NCBI GenBank assembly: GCA_023420415.1
Contig: JAEZWF010000017.1
Coordinates: forward strand, 103,122-167,121
DNA length: 64,000 nt
From: Actinomycetes bacterium
GTDB taxonomy: Bacteria > Actinomycetota > Actinomycetes > Actinomycetales > Dermatophilaceae
Direction: 5' to 3'
Shown here: positions 43,934-52,238 of the stretch, piece after piece
How the letters are laid out: every line of letters begins with the position of its first letter
How positions within the stretch are numbered: position 1 is the stretch's first letter
Made by a program: the position numbers and the translations under genes
Notes under the pieces: model-generated
The model's input: only the letters and a program-made list of their open reading frames with translations
What the model was told of the DNA's origin: nothing
The model's database searches: none

Positions 43934-45214
43934 TCAGGGTGTGGGGTGGCGGGCGTCGTAGCGGACGAAACCCGGCTGGAGCCGCGCGAGCACCACCATC
44001 GCTGCCACGCAGGCCACCCCGCCGAACAGCGCCGTCCGCCCCTCCCCCACATGCGAGGCGAGGAATCCGCCCGCCATCTCCCCCAGCCGCGGGCCGCCGG
44101 CTACGACGACGATGAAGACCCCCTGCAACCGGCCGCGCAGGTGGTCCGGCGTCGCCGCCTGCAGGATCGTCTGGCGGAAGACCGAGCTCACCGAGTCGGA
44201 CGCCCCGGCGACCGCCATCGCCAGCAACGCCGGATACAACGCCTGTGTCCTCGTCAGGACCCCGCCGGCCGCGAGCATCGACGCGCCGAAGCCGGCGATC
44301 GCGGCGCCCCACCCGACGATCGAGACGAGGATCGCCAGGCCCTGTCGGCGCACCGTCCCGAGCCGCCCGGAGAAGAACATCGCACCGATCCCACCGACCG
44401 CGGCCGCCGCGGCGAGCGCACCGACCGTCTTCGCGCCGCCGCCGAAGATCACCGCACCCGCCGCCGGGAAGAGCACGCGCGGTTGGGCGAGGAACATGGC
44501 TGCGATGTCGGCGACGAAGGTCATGCGCACGTTGGGTCGGGTCGCGAGGAACGACAGCCCGTCGAGCACCGACCGCAGGCCCGGCCTCGTGGGCGCCTCG
44601 CTCGCGCCGTCGGCCCGCTCCGGTGGCAGCGGTGGCAACGTCGACAGGCCCCACAGCGCGGCCGTCGTGATGACCGCGTCGACGGTGTAGGCCGCCTTGA
44701 ACCCGCCCCAGTCGACGAGGAACCCCGCGAGCAGCGGCCCCACGGTGAGCGAGGCGTTCATCGCGAAGACCGACAGGGCGTTGGCGGCCGGCAGCAGCTC
44801 GCGGTCGAGGATGCGCGGGTAGATCGCCGTGCGCGCGGGCGACGTGACCGCGAAGGCGCCGTTCCAGACCGCGACGAGCAGGTAGAGGACCCACACGTGC
44901 GTGTTGCCGAGCCAGGCCTGGAGGGCGCACGCGATGCTCGTGACGAACGCCACGGCCTGACCGGCCAGGCCCACCACGCGCCGGTCGAAGTGGTCGACGA
45001 GCGCCCCGCCGTAGAGCCCCATCGCAACCAACGGCACGAGGGCGAAGAGCCCCACCAGGCCTACTGCCGCAGTCGATTTCGTGAGGTCATAGACCTGGAG
45101 ACCTACCGCGACGACTGCCAGCTGCGAACCCACGTTGGCGAACGTGAACCCCGCATAGAGCCGCCGGTATGCCGGGTTGACCCGCAGCGGGGTCAGGTCC
45201 AGGAGCAACGGCAC
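43934..45214 (-). CDS. MFS exporter (enterobactin exporter EntS-like)
   Basis: 426 residues from GTG 45214, where the conserved MPLLLDLTPLRVNPAYRRLYAG begins; an upstream GTG at 45304 would add 30 poor residues. About twelve membrane segments; GGALVDHFDRRVVG is the loop-2 motif, and TSPARTAIYPRIL and RGRLQGVFIVVVAGGPRLGEM are typical of the EntS/TIGR00900-like exporters. Likely exports a siderophore or drug; no siderophore genes are near. Confidence 0.88.
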   Translation of the reverse strand: MPLLLDLTPLRVNPAYRRLYAGFTFANVGSQLAVVAVGLQVYDLTKSTAAVGLVGLFALVPLVAMGLYGGALVDHFDRRVVGLAGQAVAFVTSIACALQAWLGNTHVWVLYLLVAVWNGAFAVTSPARTAIYPRILDRELLPAANALSVFAMNASLTVGPLLAGFLVDWGGFKAAYTVDAVITTAALWGLSTLPPLPPERADGASEAPTRPGLRSVLDGLSFLATRPNVRMTFVADIAAMFLAQPRVLFPAAGAVIFGGGAKTVGALAAAAAVGGIGAMFFSGRLGTVRRQGLAILVSIVGWGAAIAGFGASMLAAGGVLTRTQALYPALLAMAVAGASDSVSSVFRQTILQAATPDHLRGRLQGVFIVVVAGGPRLGEMAGGFLASHVGEGRTALFGGVACVAAMVVLARLQPGFVRYDARHPTP

Positions 45215-45343
45215 GACAGCGAGCGTATGCCGCGTGGCCGGGTGGAGCGCCCGCCGCACCCCTCGTACGCCCTCCTCGACTTCCGGCCACACGCGCTCGA
45301 TCACACGCGCCGCATCAAGCCGCAGTGGCCCGAGGTCGCAGGC

Positions 45344-45949
45344 TCAGTCGGCCACGCGGATCCCCAGCTCTGAGGCGAGCGCGGGTGCGAGGTCGATCAG
45401 CTGCAGGCGCGAGACGGTCGCGCCCTTGAGCCCGGTCAGCCCGCTCGGCGCCACCAGCTCGGCAGCGGTCAGGTCCACGGACTTCATCCGCGCCGCCCGG
45501 AAGTCCGCCGACACCAGCCGTGTCCCCTCGAACCGCACCTTCTCCAGGCTCGCCTCCGCGAAGTCGGGCTCCACCAGCTGGCAGTCGACGAACTCGCAGT
45601 CCGCGAGCTTCGCCGACCGCAGGTTGAGGAACTCGATCTTGCACCCCTCAAACCGCACCCGCCGCAGCTCGGCCGCGTGCAGCTGCACCGCGCCCAACCG
45701 GCCACCCGACACCACACAGTCCAGCCACGTCGACTCGGCGAGGTCCACGCCTGCTCCGCGCACGGCATACCAGCTGGTCTCGGCGAACCGCGCCCGCGGT
45801 GCACGCACCTGCGAGAGGTCGCACTCGCGAAAGACGCACTCGAGGAAGCGCGTGTTCTCCGCGTGCTGCCCCGTGAGGTCGCCGGTGAAGGTCTCGCCGT
45901 CGTGGTCGTCGTCGGGTCGCAACCGGCCGGGTGTCGAAGGGGATGCCAT
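45344..45949 (-). CDS. Pentapeptide-repeat protein
   Basis: 201 residues from ATG 45949. Repeats of the A(D/N)LxX or similar type are seen across residues 20-160: CDLSQV, AGVDLAEST, CEFVDCQLVEPDFAEASLEKVRFEGTRLVSADF, SVDLTAAEL. The fold is a right-handed quadrilateral beta helix. Some such proteins mimic DNA and protect gyrase from quinolones, but that role is not shown here. Single gene. Confidence 0.87.
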   Translation of the reverse strand: MASPSTPGRLRPDDDHDGETFTGDLTGQHAENTRFLECVFRECDLSQVRAPRARFAETSWYAVRGAGVDLAESTWLDCVVSGGRLGAVQLHAAELRRVRFEGCKIEFLNLRSAKLADCEFVDCQLVEPDFAEASLEKVRFEGTRLVSADFRAARMKSVDLTAAELVAPSGLTGLKGATVSRLQLIDLAPALASELGIRVAD

Positions 45950-46064
45950 GGGGCCATGGTGACTCACGAGTAGGACAGGGCAGAATGGGGCACTCCGCGT
46001 CCGCGCCCGACCCCGGCGCGCCCGTGTCAGTGCCGACAGGCAGACCAGCGACGAGAGGACACCG

Positions 46065-47162
46065 ATGTCCGACAGCGACTTCAAGCCCGGCCTCGAGGGA
46101 GTCATCGCCTTCGAGTCGCAGATCGCCGAACCCGACAAGGAGGGCGGCGCTCTTCGCTACCGCGGTGTCGACATCAAGGACCTCGTCGGCAAGGTCAGCT
46201 TCGGCCAGGTGTGGGGGCTGCTGGTCGACAACGAGTTCGACCCGGGCCTGCCGCCGGCCGAGCCGTTCCCGCTGCCGGTGCACACCGGTGACATCCGCGT
46301 CGACGTGCAGTCCGCGCTGGCCCAGCTCGCGCCCGTGTGGGGTTTCAAGCCGCTGCTCGACGTCACCGACGAGGAGGCCCGCGACCAGCTGGCCCGGGCC
46401 TCGGTCATGGCCCTGTCGTTCATCGCCCAGTCCGCGCACGGCCAGGACTCGCCGATGGTGCCGCAGAAACGGGTCGACGAGGGCAGGACGATCGTCGAGC
46501 GGTTCATGATCCGCTGGCGCGGCGAACCCGACCCCAAGCACGTCGAGGCGATCGACGCCTACTTCATCTCCGCGGCCGAGCACGGCATGAACGCCTCCAC
46601 GTTCACGGCCCGCGTCATCGCCTCGACCGGCGCCGACGTGGCGGCCTGCCTCTCGGGGGCGATCGGCGCCCTCAGCGGCCCCCTTCACGGCGGCGCCCCG
46701 TCGCGGGCCCAGCACATGATCGAGGGCGTCGAGCAGACGGGCGACGCCACGGCATACGTCAAGGGCGTCCTCGACCGCGGCGAACGGCTCATGGGCTTCG
46801 GCCACCGTGTCTACCGCGCCTACGACCCCCGGGCGGCGGTGCTGCGCGACACCTGCAAGCGGCTCGGTGCACCGCGCTACGACGTGGCGCTCGAGCTCGA
46901 GAAGGCCGCCATCGCGGCGCTCGCCGAGCGCTACCCCGAGCGCAAGATGGAGACCAACGTCGACTACTGGGCGGCCGTGCTGCTCGACTTCGCCGACGTG
47001 CCGGGCGACATGATGACGCCGCTGTTCGCGTCGGCGCGCACGGCCGGCTGGTCGGCGCACATCCTCGAGCAGAAGAAGACCGGACGCCTCATCCGCCCGA
47101 GCGCCCGCTACGTCGGCGAGGGGCCGCGCGGGCTCGACTCGGTCAAGGGCTTCCAGGCCTGA
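46065..47162 (+). CDS. citA: Citrate synthase (type 2)
   Basis: 365 residues. It has catalytic histidines in ISAAEHGMNAST and RLMGFGHRVYRAYDPR, and the Asp in METNVDYWAAVLL. PLHGGAPSRAQHMIEG is the substrate loop. The length and the ending GLDSVKGFQA match the shorter actinobacterial citrate synthase 2. It condenses acetyl-CoA (or propionyl-CoA in methylcitrate synthases) with oxaloacetate; absence of prp genes favours citrate. Start ATG 46065 follows AGAGGACACCG. Confidence 0.93.
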   Translation: MSDSDFKPGLEGVIAFESQIAEPDKEGGALRYRGVDIKDLVGKVSFGQVWGLLVDNEFDPGLPPAEPFPLPVHTGDIRVDVQSALAQLAPVWGFKPLLDVTDEEARDQLARASVMALSFIAQSAHGQDSPMVPQKRVDEGRTIVERFMIRWRGEPDPKHVEAIDAYFISAAEHGMNASTFTARVIASTGADVAACLSGAIGALSGPLHGGAPSRAQHMIEGVEQTGDATAYVKGVLDRGERLMGFGHRVYRAYDPRAAVLRDTCKRLGAPRYDVALELEKAAIAALAERYPERKMETNVDYWAAVLLDFADVPGDMMTPLFASARTAGWSAHILEQKKTGRLIRPSARYVGEGPRGLDSVKGFQA

Positions 47163-47176
47163 CCCGGCCCCCGCTG

Positions 47177-47227
47177 GCTTGCGTCTGCGGATTTGCCCAC
47201 CAGCGGGGCAAGTTCGCAGACGCAAGC
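47177..47227. repeat. Intergenic repeat family 1, copy B
   Basis: Same hairpin as at 41596: GCTTGCGTCTGCG (47177-47189) and CGCAGACGCAAGC (47215-47227), with inner TTTGCCC/GGGGCAA. A GTATGCCGCGTGG motif follows at once (47233). It lies after the citrate synthase stop. Confidence 0.85.
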
Positions 47228-47371
47228 GCCCCGGTATGCCGCGTGGCTGGTCCGGGTGGTGGACCTCACGTCCCAGCACGCGGACACCGATGCGAGACTG
47301 TCACCCGACAATGGCGTCCGTCCTCTTGACCCCGCCGCCCCACCGCGGCTGCCCCCTTCGAAGGTGAACCC

Positions 47372-48517
47372 GTGACCGACACCGCTGCAGCGCCCGCCCA
47401 GACCATCCCCGCCGACCTGCTGCCCAAGGACGGGCGGTTCGGCGCCGGTCCGTCCAAGGTGCGCCCCGAGCAGGTCGACTACCTCGCCTCGCTCGGCACG
47501 GGTGCCCTCGGCGAGACCGTGCTCGGCACCTCCCACCGTCAGGCGCCGGTCAAGAACCTCGTCGGCGCGGTCCGCGAGGGCCTGGCCGAGCTGTTCAGCC
47601 TCCCCGAGGGCTACGAGATCATCCTCGGCAACGGCGGCTCGACGGCGTTCTGGGACATCGCCGCGTTCGGCCTCGTCCGTGAGCGCGCGCAGCACCTCGC
47701 CTTCGGTGAGTTCTCGAGCAAGTTCGCCACCGTCACGAACAACGCGCCCTTCCTCGGCGACTCCACCGTCATCAAGGCCGAGCCCGGCACCCTCGCCACC
47801 CCACAGGCCGAGGCCGGCATCGACGTCTACGCCTGGCCGCACAACGAGACCTCGACCGGCGTCATGGCCCCGGTCCAGCGGGTCGAGGGCGCCGACGACG
47901 ACGCGCTGGTGCTCATCGACGCCACCAGCGGCGCCGGCGGCCTGCCCGTCGACATCACCCAGACCGACGTCTACTACTTCGGCCCGCAGAAGTGCTTCGC
48001 CGCCGACGGTGGGCTGTGGCTCGCCGCCTTCTCCCCCGCCGCCCTCGCCCGGGTCGACGAGATCGCCGCCACCGGCCGCTGGGTGCCCGACTTCTTCAGC
48101 CTGCCCACCGCGATCGACAACTCGCGCAAGAACCAGACCTACAACACCCCCGCCATCAGCACGCTCGCGCTGCTGCGCAGCCAGGTCGACTGGCTCAACT
48201 CCCAGGGCGGGCTGACCTGGGCCGTCGAGCGCACCAAGGACTCCTCGGGGCGCCTCTACGACTGGGCCGAGCGCACGGCATACACGACCCCCTATGTCGC
48301 CGACCCGGCCGCCCGCTCGCAGGTCGTGGCGACGATCGACTTCGACGACGCGGTGGACGCCGCCGCCGTGGCCAAGACGCTGCGCGCCAACGGTGTCGTC
48401 GACGTCGAGCCCTACCGCAAGCTGGGCCGCAACCAGCTGCGCGTGGCCACCTTCCCGGCCGTCGACCCCGACGACGTGACGGCGCTGATCGCCTGCATCG
48501 AGCACGTCGTCGGCTGA
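47372..48517 (+). CDS. serC: Phosphoserine aminotransferase
   Basis: 381 residues from GTG 47372. It is the actinobacterial SerC type: FGAGPSKVRPEQ, GNGGSTAFWDIAAFGL (cofactor phosphate), WPHNETSTGV, LIDATSGAGGLPVDITQTDVYYFGPQKCFAADGG with the PLP Lys in GPQK. It turns 3-phosphohydroxypyruvate into phosphoserine. A 209-bp leader with a repeat precedes it, and a hairpin terminator follows. Confidence 0.96.
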   Translation: MTDTAAAPAQTIPADLLPKDGRFGAGPSKVRPEQVDYLASLGTGALGETVLGTSHRQAPVKNLVGAVREGLAELFSLPEGYEIILGNGGSTAFWDIAAFGLVRERAQHLAFGEFSSKFATVTNNAPFLGDSTVIKAEPGTLATPQAEAGIDVYAWPHNETSTGVMAPVQRVEGADDDALVLIDATSGAGGLPVDITQTDVYYFGPQKCFAADGGLWLAAFSPAALARVDEIAATGRWVPDFFSLPTAIDNSRKNQTYNTPAISTLALLRSQVDWLNSQGGLTWAVERTKDSSGRLYDWAERTAYTTPYVADPAARSQVVATIDFDDAVDAAAVAKTLRANGVVDVEPYRKLGRNQLRVATFPAVDPDDVTALIACIEHVVG

Positions 48518-48533
48518 GAACGCTCGGCCATTC

Positions 48534-48569
48534 GGGTGACCGGCCGGTCACGATCCCGGCCGGTCAGCC
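48534..48569 (+). terminator. Hairpin after serC
   Basis: Perfect 11-bp stem TGACCGGCCGG (48537-48547) with CCGGCCGGTCA (48556-48566), extended by GGG/CCC with a bulge. No U-run. It lies 17 bp after the serC stop. Confidence 0.7.
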
Positions 48570-48652
48570 CGAAACCGCGTAACCTCGGCGTTCGCGGTTC
48601 GTTGTACCCCACGTAACCCCGGGGTGGGACGACGACGTCGAGGAGCCTAGGA

Positions 48653-49948
48653 ATGTCGAGGACGACAGGGAGCACGCGCACGGTGCGTATGCCGTGGCGC
48701 CAGCTGGCGGGTGCGCTGCCGGCCGTGGCCCTCGTGGGCAGCGGCGTGGCCCTGGCCTTCACCGGCGGCAACCCGCAGACCCAGATCGTCACCGACTCCG
48801 CGCCCCTCATCAAGGTGCCGGACAAGCCCCTCGGCGAGGTCGCCCCGATCGAGCTCCCCCCGCTGCCTGAGCTCCCGGCACCCAAGGAGCTGGCGCCGAC
48901 GCCGGAGTACCAGCCGTCCATCCTCCCGGGCGCGATGACGGTGACCGGCATCCCGGCCCAGGCGCTCGCGGCATACAAGCGCGCAGCCACGCTCGTCGAC
49001 GCCGCCGACCCCGGCTGCCGCATCGACTGGGCGCTCATCGCCGCGATCGGCAAGGTCGAGTCCAACCACGGCCGCTACGGCGGCAACGGCATCGACAAGG
49101 ACGGCACGGTCCGCCCGGGCATCTATGGCATCCCGCTGAACGGGCAGAACGCCACGGCCGTCATCAAGGACACCGACGGTGGCGCCTTCGACCGCGACAG
49201 CACCTGGGATCGCGCCGTGGGCCCGATGCAGTTCATCCCGGGCACGTGGCGCACCGTCGGGGTCGACGCGAACGGCGACGGCCGCAAGGACCCCCAGAAC
49301 ATCGTCGATGCCTCTACGGCCACCGCCGTCTACCTGTGCAGCGGCCCCGGCGACCTCAGCACGACGCCGGGCGCCCGCGCCGCCGTGCTGCGCTACAACC
49401 AGAGCGACGCCTACGCCGACCAGGTGCTGGCCATCGCGGCCGGCTACCGGGGCGGCTACACCGTGGTCCCCGACGCCGGCCTGACCGAGGCGCAGCGCTC
49501 CGGTTCGCCGTTCCTGCCGACCGGTGAGCCCCAGACGATGGCCACCTACGACCCGGTGCTGGCCGCCAAGCCCGCCCCCAAGCCCAAGCCGAAGCCCACA
49601 ACGAAGCCGAAGCCCAAGCCCAGCGAGGAGGGCACGGTCGAGGCCGGCGGCTCCAAGCCCGGCAGTGGCTCGACGCCGAAGCCGTCGACGACGGCCGGCA
49701 CGGACCCGGTCACCGGCGCGGTGGGCGGCGTCACGGACACGGTCGGCGGCATCGTGGGCGGCGTGGTCGGTGGCGTCACCGGCCAGACCCCGACGCCCAA
49801 GCCGTCGACGAGCACGCCGAAGCCGTCGGGCACCACGACCCCGCGCCTCCCCCTGGAGGTGCTGCCCGTGGGCGGCAAGTGCCCCGACGGCTACGACGAG
49901 GTGCTCGGCGCGCTCGGCATCGTCATCCTCTGCACGCTGTCCAAGTAG
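48653..49948 (+). CDS. Secreted lytic transglycosylase (MltB/SLT_2-like)
   Basis: 431 residues from ATG 48653, with TAGGA upstream. An N-terminal membrane/signal segment (about 16-36), a Pro-rich spacer, and a transglycosylase domain at about 100-280. IDWALIAAIGKVESNHGRYGG contains the catalytic Glu, and AVGPMQFIPGTW is the second motif. The C-terminal part is low complexity, with KPKPKP repeats, a Gly/Val run (VGGIVGGVVGGVTG) and a short Cys pair (KCPD...ILC). It should cleave peptidoglycan glycan strands. Codons in the KPKP part form a direct repeat. Confidence 0.9.
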   Translation: MSRTTGSTRTVRMPWRQLAGALPAVALVGSGVALAFTGGNPQTQIVTDSAPLIKVPDKPLGEVAPIELPPLPELPAPKELAPTPEYQPSILPGAMTVTGIPAQALAAYKRAATLVDAADPGCRIDWALIAAIGKVESNHGRYGGNGIDKDGTVRPGIYGIPLNGQNATAVIKDTDGGAFDRDSTWDRAVGPMQFIPGTWRTVGVDANGDGRKDPQNIVDASTATAVYLCSGPGDLSTTPGARAAVLRYNQSDAYADQVLAIAAGYRGGYTVVPDAGLTEAQRSGSPFLPTGEPQTMATYDPVLAAKPAPKPKPKPTTKPKPKPSEEGTVEAGGSKPGSGSTPKPSTTAGTDPVTGAVGGVTDTVGGIVGGVVGGVTGQTPTPKPSTSTPKPSGTTTPRLPLEVLPVGGKCPDGYDEVLGALGIVILCTLSK

Positions 49949-49959
49949 CCCCGCCCCAT

Positions 49960-50070
49960 TTTCGGGCCAGTGGCCGAAAGTGCCGGTGGTATGCCGCGGC
50001 GGCAGCTGCGCTTTCGGGCCAGTGGCCGAAAGTGCCGGAGGTATGCCGCGGCGGCAGCTGCGCTTTCGGG
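49960..50070. repeat. Tandem 52-bp repeat, family 3
   Basis: Units start at 49960, 50012 and 50064 (the third is partial). Each begins TTTCGGGCCAGTGGCCGAAAG, read in two parts, and contains GGTATGCCGCGGCGGCAGC. The hairpin core TTTCGG/CCGAAA recurs at 20055-20140. Confidence 0.85.
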
Positions 50071-50074
50071 CGGG

Positions 50075-50167
50075 TCAGCGCAGGAAGCTGGCGATCACTG
50101 CGGCGGCCACGACGATGACGAGCACCGCAATGGTGACGCGGCGCCGGAAGACGGGCGTCACCGGCAT
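50075..50167 (-). CDS. Possible 30-residue single-pass membrane peptide
   Basis: ATG 50167 to TGA 50075 encodes a short basic N-terminus (VTPVFRRR) and one strong membrane segment (VTIAVLVIVVAAAVIASFLR). It lies 31 bp after the MFS stop on the same strand. Codon use is good, but no clear ribosome site is seen and the start codon lies inside a GTATGCCG motif. Tentative. Confidence 0.35.
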   Translation of the reverse strand: MPVTPVFRRRVTIAVLVIVVAAAVIASFLR

Positions 50168-50198
50168 ACCCCCGTCGTCTCGCCCGAGGTCGCGCCCG

Positions 50199-51494
50199 TC
50201 ATCGGGCGGCCTCGGGGACGGGCTCTGGCGGGCGCACGGGCACGGTGCGGATCTGGATCCGCGGGCGGGCCTGGCTCTCGAACGTCACCTGCACATTCTC
50301 GTGCCGGACGAGCCAGAAGGACACCACGAACAGCGTGACGCCGACCGCAATGGTGCCGATGGCGATGGTCCACCGGGGACCCCAGGCGTCGCCGATCCAG
50401 CCGATGAGCGGGGCTCCGAGCGGGGTGCCGCCCATGAAGATGGCCATGTAGAGCGCCATCACTCGGCCCCGCATGGCCGGGTCGACGCGGGTCTGCACCA
50501 TCGCGTTGGCGGTGGTGAGCGCGGTCAGCGCGGTGAGCCCCGTGGGGACGAGCGCGATCGCGAATGTCGTGTAGGTGGGGGCCAGCGAGGCGCACGCGGT
50601 CGACACGGTGAAGCCGGCCAGGGCCACGAGCAGCGTCCGCAGACGAGCCTCGCCGCGACGGGCCGACAGGAGGGCGGCGGTCAACGAGCCGATCGCCATG
50701 ATCGAGCCGAGCAGGCCGTACTCCTCAGGGCCCTTGCCGAACTCCTTGGTGGCCATCAGCGCGGTCGTGACCTGGAAGTTCATGCCGAACGTGCCGAGCA
50801 CGAAGACGAGCAGCATGACGAGCTGGATGTCGGGGCGGCTGCGGACGTAGCGCACGCCCTCCTTGATCGCACCCTTGCCGCGCGCCAGGCGCGGGGACGG
50901 TCGCAGCTCCGAACGGTGGATGGCCCCGAGCGCGATGAGCACCGCCACGAAGGTGAGCGTGTTGACCAGCAGCGTCCAGCCGGTGCCGACGGCGGCGATG
51001 GTGAGCCCGGCGATGCCGGGTCCGATGAGGCGACCGGCGTTGAACGACGCGCTGTTGAGCGACACGGCGTTGGTCAGGCGCTCGCGCGGCACCATCTCGG
51101 AGACGAAGGTCTGCCGGGCGGGGTTGTCGAAGGCCGTCGCGACACCGGTCCACAACGCCGCGACGTAGACCATCCACAGCTCGACGTTGCCGGTGACCGT
51201 GACGATGCCGAGGCCCAGCGACGAGAGTGCGAGCGCGGTCTGGGTCACGGCGAGCAGCCGCCGCTTGGGGAACCGGTCGGCGACGATGCCGGTCCACGGC
51301 GCGAGCAGCAGGAAGGGCAGGAACTGCAGGCCCGTCACGATGCCGAGGGCCGACGAGCTGTGGTTGGTGACCTCGGTCAGGACCAGCCAGTCCTGGGCCA
51401 CCCGGCCCATCCAGGTGCCGACGTTGGAGACGAGCGCGCCCGTGGCGTAGATGCGGTAGTTGCGGACGGACAGCGAGGAGAACGTGGGGCTCAC
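50199..51494 (-). CDS. MFS transporter (EntS/TIGR00900-like)
   Basis: 431 residues from GTG 51494, overlapping the MarR stop (GTGA). Twelve or so membrane segments with GIVADRFPKRRLLAVTQ as loop-2 motif, FDNPARQTFVSEMVPRERLTNAVSLNS and a long polar C-terminus. The coupling to a MarR regulator suggests a drug or metabolite exporter that is induced by its substrate. No substrate is evident. Confidence 0.9.
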   Translation of the reverse strand: MSPTFSSLSVRNYRIYATGALVSNVGTWMGRVAQDWLVLTEVTNHSSSALGIVTGLQFLPFLLLAPWTGIVADRFPKRRLLAVTQTALALSSLGLGIVTVTGNVELWMVYVAALWTGVATAFDNPARQTFVSEMVPRERLTNAVSLNSASFNAGRLIGPGIAGLTIAAVGTGWTLLVNTLTFVAVLIALGAIHRSELRPSPRLARGKGAIKEGVRYVRSRPDIQLVMLLVFVLGTFGMNFQVTTALMATKEFGKGPEEYGLLGSIMAIGSLTAALLSARRGEARLRTLLVALAGFTVSTACASLAPTYTTFAIALVPTGLTALTALTTANAMVQTRVDPAMRGRVMALYMAIFMGGTPLGAPLIGWIGDAWGPRWTIAIGTIAVGVTLFVVSFWLVRHENVQVTFESQARPRIQIRTVPVRPPEPVPEAAR

Positions 51495-51958
51495 TCGTTC
51501 GCCACCCGGGTGAGGATCGCGGAGGCCTGCTGGAGGACCTCCTGCTCCTGGGGAGTCAGGTGGCTGACGCGCACGGACATCCAGGCGTCGCGCTTGCGGC
51601 GGATCTCCTTGAGCAGGCTCACGCCCGCGGGTGTCAGCGACAGGATCACCTGACGGCGGTCGGCCGGGTCGTCCGTGCGCTCGACGAGCCCTCGCTCGAC
51701 GAGACCGGCGACCGTGCGGGTCATGCTGGGTGCCGACACCTTCTCGATCTCCGCCAGCTCACCCGGGGTGCGTGGCGCGTCCTCCAGCCGGCACATCACC
51801 GAGAACTGGTGCGGCGCAACGACATGCGTGCTCTCGAACCGCACGCGGCGGGAGATGCGCATGCATGCCAGTCGCAGCTCGCCGGCGAGCGCGGAGACGG
51901 CGGCAGGGGTGAGACCGGTGTCGGCGGCGCGGCTCTTGCGCGCGGGCGGTGGGGTCAT
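51491..51958 (-). CDS. MarR-family regulator
   Basis: 155 residues. Winged HTH: ELAEIEKVSAPSMTRTVAGLVERGLVERTDDPADRRQVILSLTPAG, with the DxRR wing. First gene of a two-gene unit with the MFS exporter. A palindrome lies directly upstream, so autorepression is likely. Start ATG 51958. Confidence 0.92.
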   Translation of the reverse strand: MTPPPARKSRAADTGLTPAAVSALAGELRLACMRISRRVRFESTHVVAPHQFSVMCRLEDAPRTPGELAEIEKVSAPSMTRTVAGLVERGLVERTDDPADRRQVILSLTPAGVSLLKEIRRKRDAWMSVRVSHLTPQEQEVLQQASAILTRVANE

Positions 51959-51979
51959 GGGTTCACTCCTTGTCGTTCC

Positions 51980-52005
51980 TTAGCATAACTCATTACCTGT
52001 GCTAA
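51980..52005. promoter_or_regulatory. Probable MarR operator
   Basis: TTAGCA (51980-51985) and TGCTAA (52000-52005) form an inverted repeat across an AT-rich tract, 22 bp upstream of the marR start, in otherwise very GC-rich DNA. Confidence 0.65.
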
Positions 52006-52017
52006 CGATTTCCGGAC

Positions 52018-52200
52018 GGGTACCCGGCCAGGTGCACCGCCGCCGGCCCGCCCCCGCGAGCCGCGGGCCGCCGGCCCACCCCCGCGAGCCGCGGGCCGCG
52101 GGCCGCGGGCCGCGGTCGCCAAGGTGCGGAGGCGTCCCGTCTCTCGGGGACTTCGGTCCAGAGCCCGGGTATGCCGCGGGGCGCCGGAACGCGGCATACC
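52018..52200. repeat. GC-rich tandem repeats and motif hairpin
   Basis: A 28-bp unit (GCCGGCCCGCCCCCGCGAG onward) is repeated at 52042 and 52070, and is followed by a 7-bp GGGCCGC repeat to about 52116. At 52168-52200 GGTATGCCGCG pairs with CGCGGCATACC (11 bp). No gene is seen. It separates the MarR operator from the SARP gene. Confidence 0.6.
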
Positions 52201-52238
52201 TCACCCGAGCGAACGGCCGGGCCGCCTAGGGTGGTCCG

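Noticed and set aside
45648..47279. A 543-codon minus-strand frame
   Set aside because: Antisense to citrate synthase, with no motif of its own.
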